A DNA stretch of 64,000 nt from Atherix ibis (taxonomy: Eukaryota; Arthropoda; Insecta; Diptera; Athericidae): contig OY282608.1 in assembly GCA_958298945.1 (NCBI GenBank), positions 66,502,951 to 66,566,950 of the forward strand, in the 5' to 3' direction. The notes beneath the pieces were generated by a model, which was not told the DNA's origin, ran no database searches, and saw nothing but the letters and a program-made list of their open reading frames with translations. Below are positions 50,071 to 62,474 of this stretch, in pieces; the first letter of the stretch is position 1; every line of letters starts with the position of its first letter. The position numbers and the translations under genes are program-made.

Positions 50071-50879
50071 AGTAATATATTTAAGAGGCATATGAAGTAG
50101 TATATTTAAGAGCAATATGAAGTAGTATGTTCAAGAGGAATATGAAGTAGTATATTTAAGAGGAATATGAAGTAGTATGTTTAAGAGGAATATGAAGTAG
50201 TATATTTAAGAAGCATATGTAGTAGTATATTTAAGAGGATTATGAAGTAGTATGTTTAAGAGGAATATGAAGTAGTATGTTTAAGAGGAATATGAAGTAG
50301 TATGTTTAAGAGGAATATGAAGTAGTATATTTAAGTGGAATATGAAGTAGTATGTTTAAGAGGAATATGAAGTAGTGTGTTTAAGAGGAATATGAAGTAG
50401 TATATTTAAGAGGAATATGAAGTAGTATGTTTAAGAGGAATATGAAGTATTATATTTAAGTGGAATATGAAGTAGTATGTTTAAGAGGAATATGAAGTAG
50501 TATGTTTAAGAGAAATATGAAGTAGTATATTTAAGAGGAATATGAAGTAGTATGTTCAAGAGGAATATGAAGTAGTATATTTAAGAGGAATATGAAGTAG
50601 TATGTTTAAGAGGAATATGAAGTAGTATATTTAAGAAGCATATGTAGTAGTATATTTAAGAGGATTATGAAGTAGTATGTTTAAGAGGAATATGAAGTAG
50701 TATGTTTAAGAGGAATATGAAGTAGTATGTTTAAGAGGAATATGAAGTAGTATATTTAAGTGGAATATGAAGTAGTATGTTTAAGAGGAATATGAAGTAG
50801 TGTGTTTAAGAGGAATATGAAGTAGTATATTTAAGAGGAATATGAAGTAGTATGTTTAAGAGGAATATGAAGTAATATA
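50071..50879. repeat. Spacer part of the 3,230-bp unit, with 425/300-bp repeats
   Basis: This stretch separates the two homologous blocks and completes the 3,230-bp period. It is made of the same AGAAGCAT plus GGATTATG series repeated at short range: GGATTATG at 50238, 50663 and 50963, offsets of 425 and 300 bp, each followed by TTAAGTGG and GTGTGTTT monomers. The right flank of the last one is the second copy of the duplication. Confidence 0.8.
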
Positions 50880-53300
50880 TTTAAGAGGAATATGAAGTAG
50901 TATGTTTAAGAGGAATATGAAGTAGTATATTTAAGAAGCATATGTAGTAGTATATTTAAGAGGATTATGAAGTAGTATGTTTAAGAGGAATATGAAGTAG
51001 TATGTTTAAGAGGAATATGAAGTAGTATGTTTAAGAGGAATATGAAGTAGTATATGTAAGAGGAATATGAAGTATTATGTTTAAGAGGAATATGAAGTAG
51101 TATGTTTAAGAGGAATATGAAGTAGTATGTTTAAGAGGAATTTGAAGTATTGTAGTATATTTAAGAGGAATATGAAGTAGTATATTTAAGAGGAATATGA
51201 AAAAGTATGTTTAAGAGGAATATGAAGTAGTATGTTTAAGAGGAAAATGCAGTAGTATGTTTAAGAGGAATATGAAGTAGTATATTTAAGTGGAATATGA
51301 AGTAGTATGTTTAAGAGGAATATGAAGTAGTGTGTTTAAGAGGAATATGAAGTAGTATATTTAAGAGGAATATGAAGTAGTATGTTTAAGAGGAATATGA
51401 AGTAGTATATTTAAGAGGAGTATGAAGTAGTATGTTTAAGAGGAATATGAAGTAGTATGTTTAAGAGGAATATGAAGTAGTATGTTTAAGAGGAATATGA
51501 AGTAGTATGTTTAAGAGGAATTTGAAGTAGTATATTTAAGAGTAATATGTGGTAGTATGTTTAAGAGCAATTTGAAGTAGAATGTTTAAGAAGAATATGA
51601 AGTAGTATGTTTAAGATGAATATGAAGTAGTATGTTTAAGAGGAATATGAAGTAGTATGTTTAAGAGGAATATGAAGTAGTATGTTTAACAGGAATATGA
51701 AGTAGTATATTTAAGAGGAATATGAAGTAGCATATTTAAGAGGAATATAAAGTAGTACGTTTAAGAGTAATATGAAGTAGTATATTTAACAGGAATATGC
51801 AGTAGTATGTTTAAGAGGAATATGAAATAGTATATTTAAGAGGCATATGAAGTAGTATATTAAGAGGAATATGAAGTAGTATGTTCAAGAGGAATATGAA
51901 GTAGTATATTTAACAGGAATATGAAGTAGTATGTTTAAGAAGAATATGAAGTAGTATATTTAAGAAGCATATGTAGTAGTATATTTAAGAGGAATATGAA
52001 GTAGTATGTTTAAGAGGAATATGAAAAAGTATGTTTAAGAGGAATATGAAGTAGTATGTTTAAGAGGAATATGAAGTAGTATGTTTAAGAGGAATATGAA
52101 GTAGTATGTTTAAGAGGAATATGAAGTAGTATGTTTAAGAGGAATATGAAAAAGTATGTTTAAGAGGAATATGAAGTAGTATGTTTAAGAGGAATATGAA
52201 GTAGTATGTTTAAGAGGCATATGAAGTAGTATATTTAAGAGGAATATGAAGTAGTATGTTCAAGAGGAATATGAAGTAGTATATTTAAGAGGAATATGAA
52301 GTAGTATGTTTAAGAAGAATATGAAGTAGTATATTTAAGAAGCATATGTAGTAGTATATGTAAGAGGAATATGAAGTAGTATGTTTAAGAGGAATATGAA
52401 AAAGTATGTTTAAGAGGAATATGAAGTAGTATGTTTAAGAGGAATATGAAGTAGTATGTTTAAGAGGAATATGAAGTAGTATGTTTAACAGGAATATGAA
52501 GTAGTATATTTAAGAGGAATATGAAGTAGCATATTTAAGAGGAATATGAAGTAGTACGTTTAAGAGTAATATGAAGTAGTATATTTAACAGGAATATGCA
52601 GTAGTATGTTTAAGAGGAATATGAAGTAGTATATTTAAGAGGCATATGAAGTAGTATATTTAAGAGGAATATGAAGTAGTATGTTCAAGAGGAATATGAA
52701 GTAGTATATTTAAGAGGAATATGAAGTAGTATGTTTAAGAAGAATATGAAGTAGTATATTTAAGAAGCATATGTAGTAGTATATTTAAGAGGAATATGAA
52801 GTAGTATGTTTAAGAGGAATATGAAGTAGTATGTTTAAGAGGAATATGAAAAAGTATGTTTAAGAGGAATATGAAGTAGTATGTGGAAGAGGAATATGAA
52901 GTAGTATGTTTAAGAGGAATATGAAGTAGTATGTTTGAGAGGAATATTAGGTAGTATGCTTAAGAGGAATATGAAGTAGTATGTTTACGAGGAATATGAA
53001 ATAGTATGTTTAAGAGGAATATGAAGTAGTATGTTTAAGAGGAATATGAAGTAGTATATTTAAGAGGAATATGAAGAAGTTTGTTTAAGAGGAATATGAA
53101 GTAGTATGTTTAAGAGGAATATGCAGTAGTATGTTGAAGAGGAACATGATGTAGGATGTTTAAGAGGAATATTAAGTAGTATGTTTAAGAGGAATATAAA
53201 GTAGTATATTTTAGACGAATATTAATTAGTATATTTAAGAGGAATATGAAGTAGTATATTTAAGAGGAATATGAAGTAGTATGTTTAAGAGGAATATGAA
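50880..53300. repeat. 3,230-bp-offset duplication, copy 2
   Basis: Second copy of 47650-50070. The offset drops to 3,229 bp after a private 24-bp monomer near 51861, where ATATTAAG replaces ATATTTAAG. Other private changes are GTGGAAG near 52884 and GAACATGATG near 53143. The copy ends at about 53300, just before the last GAAAAAG monomer and the start of the more homogeneous right domain. Confidence 0.9.
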
Positions 53301-56230
53301 GTAGTATGTTTAAGAGGAATATGAAGTAGTATATTTAAGAGGAATATGAAAAAGAATGTTTAAGAGGAATATGAAGTAGTATGTTTAAGAGGAATATGAA
53401 GTAGTATGTTTAAGAGGAATATGAAGTAGTATATTTAAGAGGAATATGAAGTAGTATGTTTAAGAGGAATATGAAGTAGTATGTTTAAGAGGAATTTGAA
53501 GTATTGTAGTATATTTAAGAGGAATATGAAGTAGTATGTTTAAGAGGAATATGAAGTAGTATGTTTAAGAGGAATATGAAGTAGTATGTTTAAGAGGAAT
53601 ATGAAATAGTATGTTTAAGAGGAATATGAAGTAGTATGTTTAAGAGGAATATGAAGTAGTATGTTTAAGAGGAATATGAAGTAGTATGTTTAAGAGGAAT
53701 ATGAAGTAGTATGTTTAAGAGGAATATGCAGTAGAATGTTTAAGAGGAATATGATGTAGGATGTTTAAGAGGAATATTAAGTAGTATGTTAAAGAGGAAT
53801 ATGAAGTAGTATATTTTAGCCGAATATTAAGTAGTATATTTAAGAGGAATATGAAGTAGTATATTTAAGAGGAATATGAAGTAGTATTTTTAAGAGAAAT
53901 ATGTAGTAGTATGTTTAAGAGGAATATAAAGTAGTATATTTAAGAGGAAAATGAAGTAGTATATTTAAGAGGAATATGAAGTAGTATGTTTGAGAGAAAT
54001 ATGAAGTAGTATGTTTAAGAGGAATATGAAGTAGTATGTTTAAGAGGAATATGAAGTAGTATGTTTAAGAGGAATATGAAGTACTATGTTTAAGAAGAAT
54101 ATGAAGTAGTATATTTAAGAGGAATATAAGGTAGTATGTGCAAGAGGAATTTGAAGTAGTATATTTAAGAGGAATATGAAGTAGTATATTTATGTGGAAT
54201 ATGAAGTAGTATGTTTAAGAGGAATATGAAGTAGTATGTCTAAGAGGAATTTGAAGTTGTATGTTTAAGAGGAATATGAAGTAATATGTTTAAGAGGAAT
54301 ATGAAGTAGTATGTTTAAGAGGAATATGAAGTAGTATGTTTAAGAGGAATATGAAGTAGTACATTTAAGAGGAATATGAAGTAGTAGATTTAAGTGGAAT
54401 ATGAAGTAGTGTGTTCAACAGGAATATGAAGTAGTATGTTTAAGAGGAATATGAAGTAGTATGTTTAAGAGGAATATGAAGTAGTATGTTTAAGAGGAAT
54501 ATGAAGTAGTATGTTTAAGAGGAATATGAAGTAGTATGTTTAAGAGGAATATGAAGTAGTATGTTTAAGAGGAATATGAAGTAGTATGTTTAAGAGGAAT
54601 ATGAAGTAGTATGTTTAAGAGGAATTTGAAGTAGTATATTTAAGAGTAATATGTGGTAGTATGTTTAAGAGCAATTTGAAGTAGAATGTTTAAGAGGAAT
54701 ATGAAGTAGTATGTTTAAGATGAATATGAAGTAGTATGTTAAAGAGGAATATGAAGTAGTATGTTTGAGAGGAATATGAAGTAGTATGTTTAACAGAAAT
54801 ATGAAGTAGTATATTTAAGGGGAATATGAAGTAGCATATTTAAGAGGAATATGAAGTAGTACGTTTAAGAGTAATATGAAGTAGTATATTTAACAGGAAT
54901 ATGCAGTAGTATGTTTAAGAGGAATATGAAGTTGTATGTTTAAGAGGAATATGAAGTAGTATGTCTAAGAGGAATTTGAAGTTGTATGTTTAAGAGGAAT
55001 ATGAAGTAGTACATTTAAGAGGAATATGAAGTAGTATATTTAAGTGGAATATGAAGTAGTATGTTTAAGAGGAATATGAAGTAGTGTGTTTAAGAGGAAT
55101 ATGAAGTAGTATGTTTAAGAGGAATATGAAGTAGGATGTCTAATAGGAATTTGAAGTTGTATGTTTAAGAGGAATATGAAGTAGTATGTTTAAGAGGAAT
55201 ATGAAGTAGTATGTTTAAGAGGAATATGAAGTAGTATGATTAAGAGGAATATGAAGTAGTACATTTAAGAGGAATATGAAGTAGTATATTTAAGTGGAAT
55301 ATGAAGTAGTATGTTTAAGAGGAATATGAAGTAGTGTGTTTAAGAGGAATATGAAGTAGTATATTTAAGAGGAATATGAAGTAGTATGTTTAAGAGGAAT
55401 ATGAAGTAGTATATTTAAGAGGAATATGAAGTAGTATGTTTAAGAGGAATATGAAGTAGTATGTTTAAGAGGAATATGCAGTAGTATGTTTAAGAGGAAT
55501 ATGAAGTAATATGTTTAAGAGGAATTTGAAGTAGTATATTTAAGAGTAATATGTGGTAGTATGTTTAAGAGCAATTTGAAGTAGAATGTGTAAGAGGAAT
55601 ATGAAGTAGTATGTTTAAGAGGAATATGAAGTAGTATGTTTAAGAGGAATTTGAAGTATTGTAGTATATTTAAGAGGAATATGAAGTAGTATGTTTAAGA
55701 GGAATATGAAGTAGTATGTTTAAGAGGAATATGAAGTAGTATGTTTAAGAGGAATATGAAGTAGTATGTTTAAGAGGAATATGAAGTAGTATGTTTAAGA
55801 GGAATATGAAGTAGTATGTTTAAGAGGAATATGAAGTAGTATGTTTAAGAGGAATATGAAGTAGTATGTTTAAGAGGAATATGCAGTAGTATGTTTAAGA
55901 GGAATATGATGTAGGATGTTTAAGAGGAATATAAAGTAGTATATTTAAGAGGAAAATGAAGTAGTATATTTAAGAGGAATATGAAGTAGTATGTTTGAGA
56001 GAAATATGAAGTAGTATGTTTAAGAGGAATATGAAGTAGTATGTTTAAGAGGAATATGAAGTAGTATGTTTAAGAGGAATATGAAGTAGTATGTTTAAGA
56101 GGAATATGAAGTAGTATGTTTAAGAGGAATATGAAGTAGTATATTTAAGAGGAATATGAAGTAGTATGTTTAAGAGTAATTTGAAGTAGTATATTTAAGA
56201 GGAATATGAAGTAGTATATTTAAGTGGAAT

Positions 56231-56261
56231 ATGAAGTAGTATGTTTAAGAGGAATACACGT
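56231..56261. repeat. 31-bp monomer with ACACGT insertion
   Basis: The monomer ends GGAAT followed by ACACGT before the next ATG. It resembles the AACGT insertion at 44507 in both place and sequence, yet the surrounding monomers differ, so the two are either related by a lost intermediate or independent. It again creates a CpG. Confidence 0.9.
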
Positions 56262-57266
56262 ATGAAGTAGTATGTCTAAGAGGAATTTGAAGTTGTATGT
56301 TTAAGAGGAATATGAAGTAGTATGTTTAAGAGGAATATGAAGTAGTATGTTTAAGAGGAATATGAAGTAGTATGTTTAAGAGGAATATGAAGTAGTACAT
56401 TTAAGAGGAATATGAAGTAGTATATTTAAAAGGAATATGATGTAGTATGTTCAAGAGGAATATGAAGTAGTATGTTTAAGAGGAATATGAAGTAGTATGT
56501 TTAAGAGGAATATGAAGTAGTATGTTTAAGAGGAACATGAAGTAGTATGTTTAAGAGGAATATGAAGTAGTATATTTAAGAGTAATATGAAGTAGTATGT
56601 TTAAGGGGAATTTGAAGTATTGTAGTATATTTAAGAGGAATATGAAGTAGTATGTTTAAGAGGAATGTGAAGTAGTATGTTTAAGAGGAATTTGAAGTAG
56701 TATGTTTAAGAGGAATATGAAGTAGTATTTTTAAGAGGAATATGAAGTAGTATGTTTAAGAGGAATATGAAGTAGTATGTTTAAGAGGAATATGAAGTAC
56801 TACATTTAAGAGGAATATGAAGTAGTATATTTAATTGGAATATGAAGTGATATGTTTAAGAGGAATATGAAGTAGTATGTTTAAGAGGAATATGAAGTAG
56901 TATGTTTAAGAGGAATATGAAGTAGTATGTTTAAGAGGAATATGAAGTAGTATGTTTAAGAGGAATATGAAGTAGTATATTTAAGAGTAATATGAAGTGG
57001 TATGTCTAAGAGGAATATGAAGTAGTATATTTAAGACGAATAAGAAGTAGTATGTTTAAGAGGAATATGAAGTAGTATGTTAAAGAGGAATATGAAGTAG
57101 TATGTTTAAGAGGAATATGAAGTAGTATGTTTAAAAGGAATATGAAGTAGTATATTTAAGAGGAATATGAAGTAGTATGTTTAACAGGAATATGAAGTAG
57201 TATATTTAAGAGGAATATGAAGTAGTATGTTTAAGAGGAATATGAAGAAGTATGTTTAAGAGGAAT

Positions 57267-57830
57267 ATGCAGTATAATGTTTAAGAGGAATATGAAGAAG
57301 TATATTTAAGAGGAATATGAAGAAGTATATTTAAGAGGAATATGAAGTAGTATGTTTAAGACGAATATGCAGTAGTATGTTTAAGAGGAATATGAAGTAG
57401 TATGTTTAAGAGGAATATGAAGTAGTATGTTTAAGAGAAATATGAAATAGTATATTTAAGAGGAATATGAAGTAGTATGGTTAAGAGGAATATGAAGTAG
57501 TATGTTTAAGAGGAATATAAAGTAGTATATTTAACAGGAATATGAAGTAGTATGTTTAAGAGGAATATGAAGTAGTATGTTTAAGAGGAATATGAAGGAG
57601 TATGTTTAAGAGGAATATGAAGTAGTATGTTTAAGAGGAATATGAAGTAGTATGTTTAAGAGGAATATGAAGGAGTATGTTTAAAAGGAATATGAAGTAG
57701 TATATTTAAGAGGAATATGAAGTAGTATGTTTAAGAGGAATATGCAGTAGTATGTTTAAGAGGAATATGAAGAAGTATGTTTAAGATGAATATGAAGTAG
57801 TATGGTTAAGAGGAATATGAAGTAGTATAT
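57267..57830. repeat. Right-domain module, copy 1
   Basis: Starts with ATGCAGTATAATG, then two GAAGAAGTATATTT monomers, then TATGGTTAAG, TTAACAGG, GAAGGAG and TATGGTTAAG again. It matches 59521 onward at 2,254 bp, dropping to 2,154 bp because this copy has four extra monomers around 57590-57690, marked by a doubled GAAGGAG. The offset includes the 5 bp of one 30-bp monomer and the missing base of a 24-bp monomer. Confidence 0.82.
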
Positions 57831-58239
57831 TTAAGGAGAATCTGAAGTAGTATGTTTAAGAGGAATATGAAGTAGTATATTTAAGTGGAATATGAAGTAG
57901 TATGTTTAAGAGGAATATGAAGTAGTATGTCTAAGAGGAATTTTAAGTTGTATGTTTAAGAGGAATATGAAGTAGTATGTTTAAGAGGAATATGAAGTAG
58001 TATGTTTAAGAGGAATATGAAGTAGTATGTTTAAGAGGAATATGAAGTAGTACATTTAAGAGGAATATGAAGTAGTATATTTAAGTGGAATATGAAGTAG
58101 TATGTTTAAGAGGAATATGAAGTAGTATGTTTAAGAGGAATATGAAGTAGTATGTTTAAGAGGAATATGAAGTAGTATGTTTAGGAGGAATATGAAGTAG
58201 TATGTTTAAGAGGAATATGAAGTAGTATATTTAAGAGTA

Positions 58240-59250
58240 ATATGAAGTAGTATGTTTAAGAGGAAAATGAAGTAGTATATTTAAGAGGAATATGAAGTAG
58301 TATGTTTAAGAGGAATTTGAAGTAGTATATTTAAGAGGAATATAAAGTAGTAAATTTAAGTGGAATATGAAGTAGTATGTTTAAGATGAATATGAAGTAG
58401 TATGTTTAAGAGGAATTTGAAGTAGTATGTTTAAGAGGAATATGAAGTAGTATGTTTAAGAGGAATATGAAGTAGTATGTTTAAGAGGAATTTGAAGTAT
58501 TGTAGTATATTTAAGAGGAATATGAAGTAGTATGTTTAAGAGGAATGTGAAGTAGTATGTTTAAGAGGAACATGAAGTAGTATGTTTGAGAGGAATATGA
58601 AGTAGTATGTTTAAGAGGAATATGAAGTAGTATGTTTAAGAGGAATATGAAGTAGTATGTTTAAGACGAATATGAAGTAGTATGTTTAAGAGGAATATGA
58701 TGTAGGATGTTTAAGAGGAATATTAAGTTGTATGTTTAAGAGGAATATGAAGTAGTATATTTTAGCCGAATATAAAGTAGTATATTTAAGAGGAATATGA
58801 AATAGTATATTTAAGAGGAATACGAAATAGTATGTTTAAGAGAATATAAAATAATATGTTTAAGAGGAATGTGAAGCAGTATGTTTAAGAGGAATATGAA
58901 GTAGTATATTTAAGTGGAAAATGAAGTAGTATATTTAAGAGGAATATGAAGTAGTATGTTTGAGAGGAATATGAAGTAGTATGTTTAAGAGGAATATGAA
59001 GTAGTATGTTTAAGAGGAATATGAAGTAGTATGTTTAAGAGGAATATGAAGTAGTATGTTTAAGAGGAGTATGAAGTAGTATGTTTAAGAGGAATATGAA
59101 GTAGTATATTTAAGAGGAATATGAAATAGTATATTTAAGTGGAATATGAAGTAGTATGTTTAAGAGGAATATGAAGTAGTATGTTTAAGAGGAATATGAA
59201 GTAGTATGTTTAAGAGGAATATGAAGTAGTATGTTTAAGAGGAATATGAA
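58240..59250. repeat. Right-domain block, copy 1 (pairs with 60794-61960)
   Basis: Shared marks with the later copy are GTAAATTTAAGTGG (58351, 60905), the 30-bp monomer (58492, 61046), ATGATGTAGGATG (58697, 61350), TTTTAGCCGAAT, the 24-bp monomer with AGAATATAAAATAATATG (58841, 61494) and GTGAAGCAG. The offset grows in steps of whole monomers: 2,554, then 2,653 (with a one-base phase shift shared by both), then 2,704 bp at TTTGAGAGG (58958, 61662). Confidence 0.8.
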
Positions 59251-59520
59251 GTAGTATGTTTAAGAGGAATATGAAGTAGTATATTTAAGAGTAATATGAA
59301 GTAGTATGTTTAAGAGGATTATGAAGTAGTATATTTAAGACGAATATGAAGTAGTATGTTTAAGAGGAATATGAAGTAGTATGTTTAAGAGGAATATGAA
59401 GTAGTATGTTTAGGAGGAATATGAAGTAGTATGTTTAAGAGGAATATGAAGTAGTATATTTAAGAGGAATATGAAGTAGTATGTTTAAGAGGAATATGAA
59501 GTAGTATGTTTAAGAGGAAT

Positions 59521-60900
59521 ATGCAGTATAATGTTTAAGAGGAATATGAAGAAGTATATTTAAGAGGAATATGAAGAAGTATTTTTAAGAGGAATATGAA
59601 GTAGTATGTTTAAAAGGAATATGCAGTAGTATGTTTAAGAGGAATATGAAGTAGTATGCTTAAGAGGAATATGAAGTAGTATGTTTAAGAAGAATATGAA
59701 GTAGTATATTTAAGAGGAATATGAAGTAGTATGGTTAAGAGGAATATGAAGTAGTATGTTTAAGAGGAATATAAAGTAGTATATTTAACAGGAATATGAA
59801 GTAGTATGTTTAAGAGGAATATGAAGGAGTATGTTTAAAAGGAATATGAAGTAGTATATTTAAGAGGAATATGAAGTAGTATGTTTAAGAGGAATATGCA
59901 GTAGTATGTTTAAGAGGAATATGAAGAAGTATGTTTAAGAGGAATATGTAGTAGTATGGTTAAGAGGAATATGAAGTAGTATATTTAAGGAGAATATGAA
60001 GTAGTATGTTTAAGAGGAATATGAAGTAGTATATTTAAGAGGAATATGAAGTAGTGTATTTAAGAGGAATATGAAGTAGTATGTTTAAGAGGAATATGAA
60101 GTAGTATGTTTAAGAGGAATATGCAGTAGTATGTTTAAGAGGAATATGAAGTAGTATATTTAAGTGGAATATGAAGTTATATGTTTAAGAGGAATATGAA
60201 GTAGTGTGTTTAAGAGAAATATGAAGTAGTATGTTTAAGAAGAATATGAAGTAGTATGTTTAAGAGGAATATGAAGTAGTATGTTTAAGAGGAATATAAA
60301 GGAGTATGTTTAAAAGGAATATGAAGTAGTATATTAAAGAGGAATATGAAGTAGTATGTATAAGAGGAATATGCAGTAGTATGTTTAAGAAGAATATGAA
60401 GAAGTATGTTTAAGAGGAATATGAAGTAGTATGGTTAAGAGGAATATGAAGTAGTATATTTAAGAGGAATATGAAGTAGTATGTTTAAGAGGAATATGAA
60501 GTAGTATGTTTAAGAGGAATATGAAGTAGTATGTTTAAGAGGAATATGAAATAGTATGTTTAAGAGGAATATGAAGTAGTATGTTTAAGAGGAATATGAA
60601 GTAGTATGTTTAAGAGGAATATGAAGTAGTATGTTTAAGAGGAATATGAAGTAGTAAATTTAAGAGGAATATGAAGTAGTATATTTAAGTGGAGTATGGA
60701 TTAGTATGTTTAAGAGGAATATGAAGTAGTATGTTTAGGAGGAATATGAAGTAGTATGTTTAAGAGGAATATGAAGTAGTATATTTAAGAGTAATATGAA
60801 GTAGTATGTTTAAGAGGAATATGAAGTAGTATATTTAAGAGGAATATGAAGTAGTATGTTTAAGAGGAATTTGAAATAGTATATTTAAGAGGAATATGAA
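59521..60900. repeat. Right-domain module, copy 2 (pairs with 62475-63850)
   Basis: Matches 62475-63850 at a constant 2,954 bp over more than 1.2 kb: ATGCAGTATAATG (59521, 62475), TATGGTTAAG (59731, 62685), GTGTATTTAAG (60054, 63008), ATAAAGGAG (60297, 63251), GTATTAAAG and TATGGTTAAG or TATGGTTAATAGG (60431, 63385). After about 60690 the offset becomes 2,929 bp at the TTTAGGAGG monomer, meaning one monomer was lost or gained. Confidence 0.84.
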
Positions 60901-61960
60901 GTAGTAAATTTAAGTGGAATATGAAGTAGTATGTTTAAGAGGAATATGAAGTAGTATGTTTAAGAGGAATTTGAAGTAGTATGTTTAAGAGGAATATGAA
61001 GTAGCATGTTTAAGAGGAATATGAAGTAGTATGTTTAAGAGGAATTTGAAGTATTGTAGTATATTTAAGAGGAATATGAAGTAGTATGTTTAAGAGGAAT
61101 GTGAAGTAGTATGTTTAAGAGGAATATGAAGTAGTATGTTTAAGAGGAATATGAAGTAGTATGTTTAAGAGGAATATGAAGTAGTATGTTTAAGAGGAAT
61201 ATGAAGTAGTATGTTTAAGACGAATATGAAGTAGTATGTTTAAGAGGAATATGAAGTAGTATATTTAAGATAAATATGAAGAAGTATGTTTGAGAGGAAT
61301 ATGAAGTAGTATGTTTAAGAGGAATATGCAGTAGTATGTTTAAGAGGAATATGATGTAGGATGTTTAAGAGAAATATTAAGTTGTATGTTTAAGAGGAAT
61401 ATGGAGTAGTATATTTTAGCCGAATATTAAGTAGTATATTTAAGAGGAATATGAAATAGTATATTTAAGAGGAATATGAAATAGTATGTTTAAGAGAATA
61501 TAAAATAATATGTTTAAGAGGAATGTGAAGCAGTATGTTTAAGAGGAATATGAAGTAGTATTTTTAAGAGAAATATGTAGTAGTATGTTTAAGAGGACTA
61601 TAAAGTAGTATATTTAAGAGGAAAATGAAGTAGTATATTTAAGAGGAATATGAAGTAGTATGTTTGAGAGGAATATGAAATAGTATGTTTAAGAGGAATA
61701 TGAAGTAGTATGTTTAAGAGGAATATGAAGTAGTATGTTTAAGAGGAATATGAAGTAGTATGTTTAAGAGGAATATGAAGTAGTATGTTTAAGAGGAATA
61801 TGAAGTAGTATATTTAAGAGGAATATGAAGTAGTATGTTTAAGAGGAATTTGAAGTAGTATATTTAGGAGGAATATGAAGTAGTATATTTAAGTGGAATA
61901 TGAAGTAGTATGTTTAAGAGGAATATGAAGTAGTATGTTTAAGATGAATTTGAAGTAGTA
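60794..61960. repeat. Right-domain block, copy 2 (pairs with 58240-59250)
   Basis: Longer copy of the preceding block. It has extra monomers around 61244-61345, including AGATAAATATGAAGAAG and TTTGAGAGG, and again near 61555-61625 with GTATTTTTAAGAGAAATATGTAG. Some of these resemble a series seen at 53881-53995, so the insertions look like material from elsewhere in the same array. Confidence 0.78.
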
Positions 61961-62474
61961 TGTTTAAGAGGAATATGAAGTAGTATGTTTAAGAGGAATA
62001 TGAAGTAGTATGTTTAAGACGAATATGAAGTAGTATGTTTAAGAGGAATATGAAGTAGTACATTTAAGAGGAATATGAAATAGTATATTTAAGTAGAATA
62101 TGAAGTAGTATGTTTAAGAGGAATATGAAGTAGTATGTTTAAGAGGAATATGAAGTAGTATGTTTAAGAGGAATATGAAGTAGTATGTTTAAGAGGAATA
62201 TGAAGCAGTATGTTTAAGAGGAATATGAAGTAGTATATTTAAGAGTAATATGAAGTAGTATGTCTAAGAGGATTATGAAGTAGTATATTTAAGACGAATA
62301 TGAAGTAGTATGTTTAAGAGGAATATGAAGTAGTATGTTTAAGAGGAATATGAAGTAGTACGTTTAGGAGGAATATGAAGTAGTATGTTTAAGAGGAATA
62401 TGAAGTAGTATATTTAAGAGGAATATGAAGTAGTATGTTTAAGAGGAATATGAAGTAGTATGTTTAAGAGGAAT

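Larger units (their letters stand above)
1..53340. repeat. Left domain: variant-rich, higher-order-repeat satellite
   Basis: This part of the array is defined by two variants that recur throughout it and that I do not find to its right. One is the A-rich GAAAAAG monomer, first at 276-300 and last near 53346 in the form GAAAAAGAATG. The other is the AGAAGCAT monomer, first at 76-100 and last near 52765. They alternate with G-type (TATGTTT) and A-type (TATATTT) monomers in long fixed orders, so that multi-kilobase blocks can be aligned to each other. Within the domain every clear block boundary I see is a switch from one order of variants to another, never unique sequence. The right limit is set by the loss of these variants and coincides with the end of a 3.2-kb duplication. 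Confidence 0.85.
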
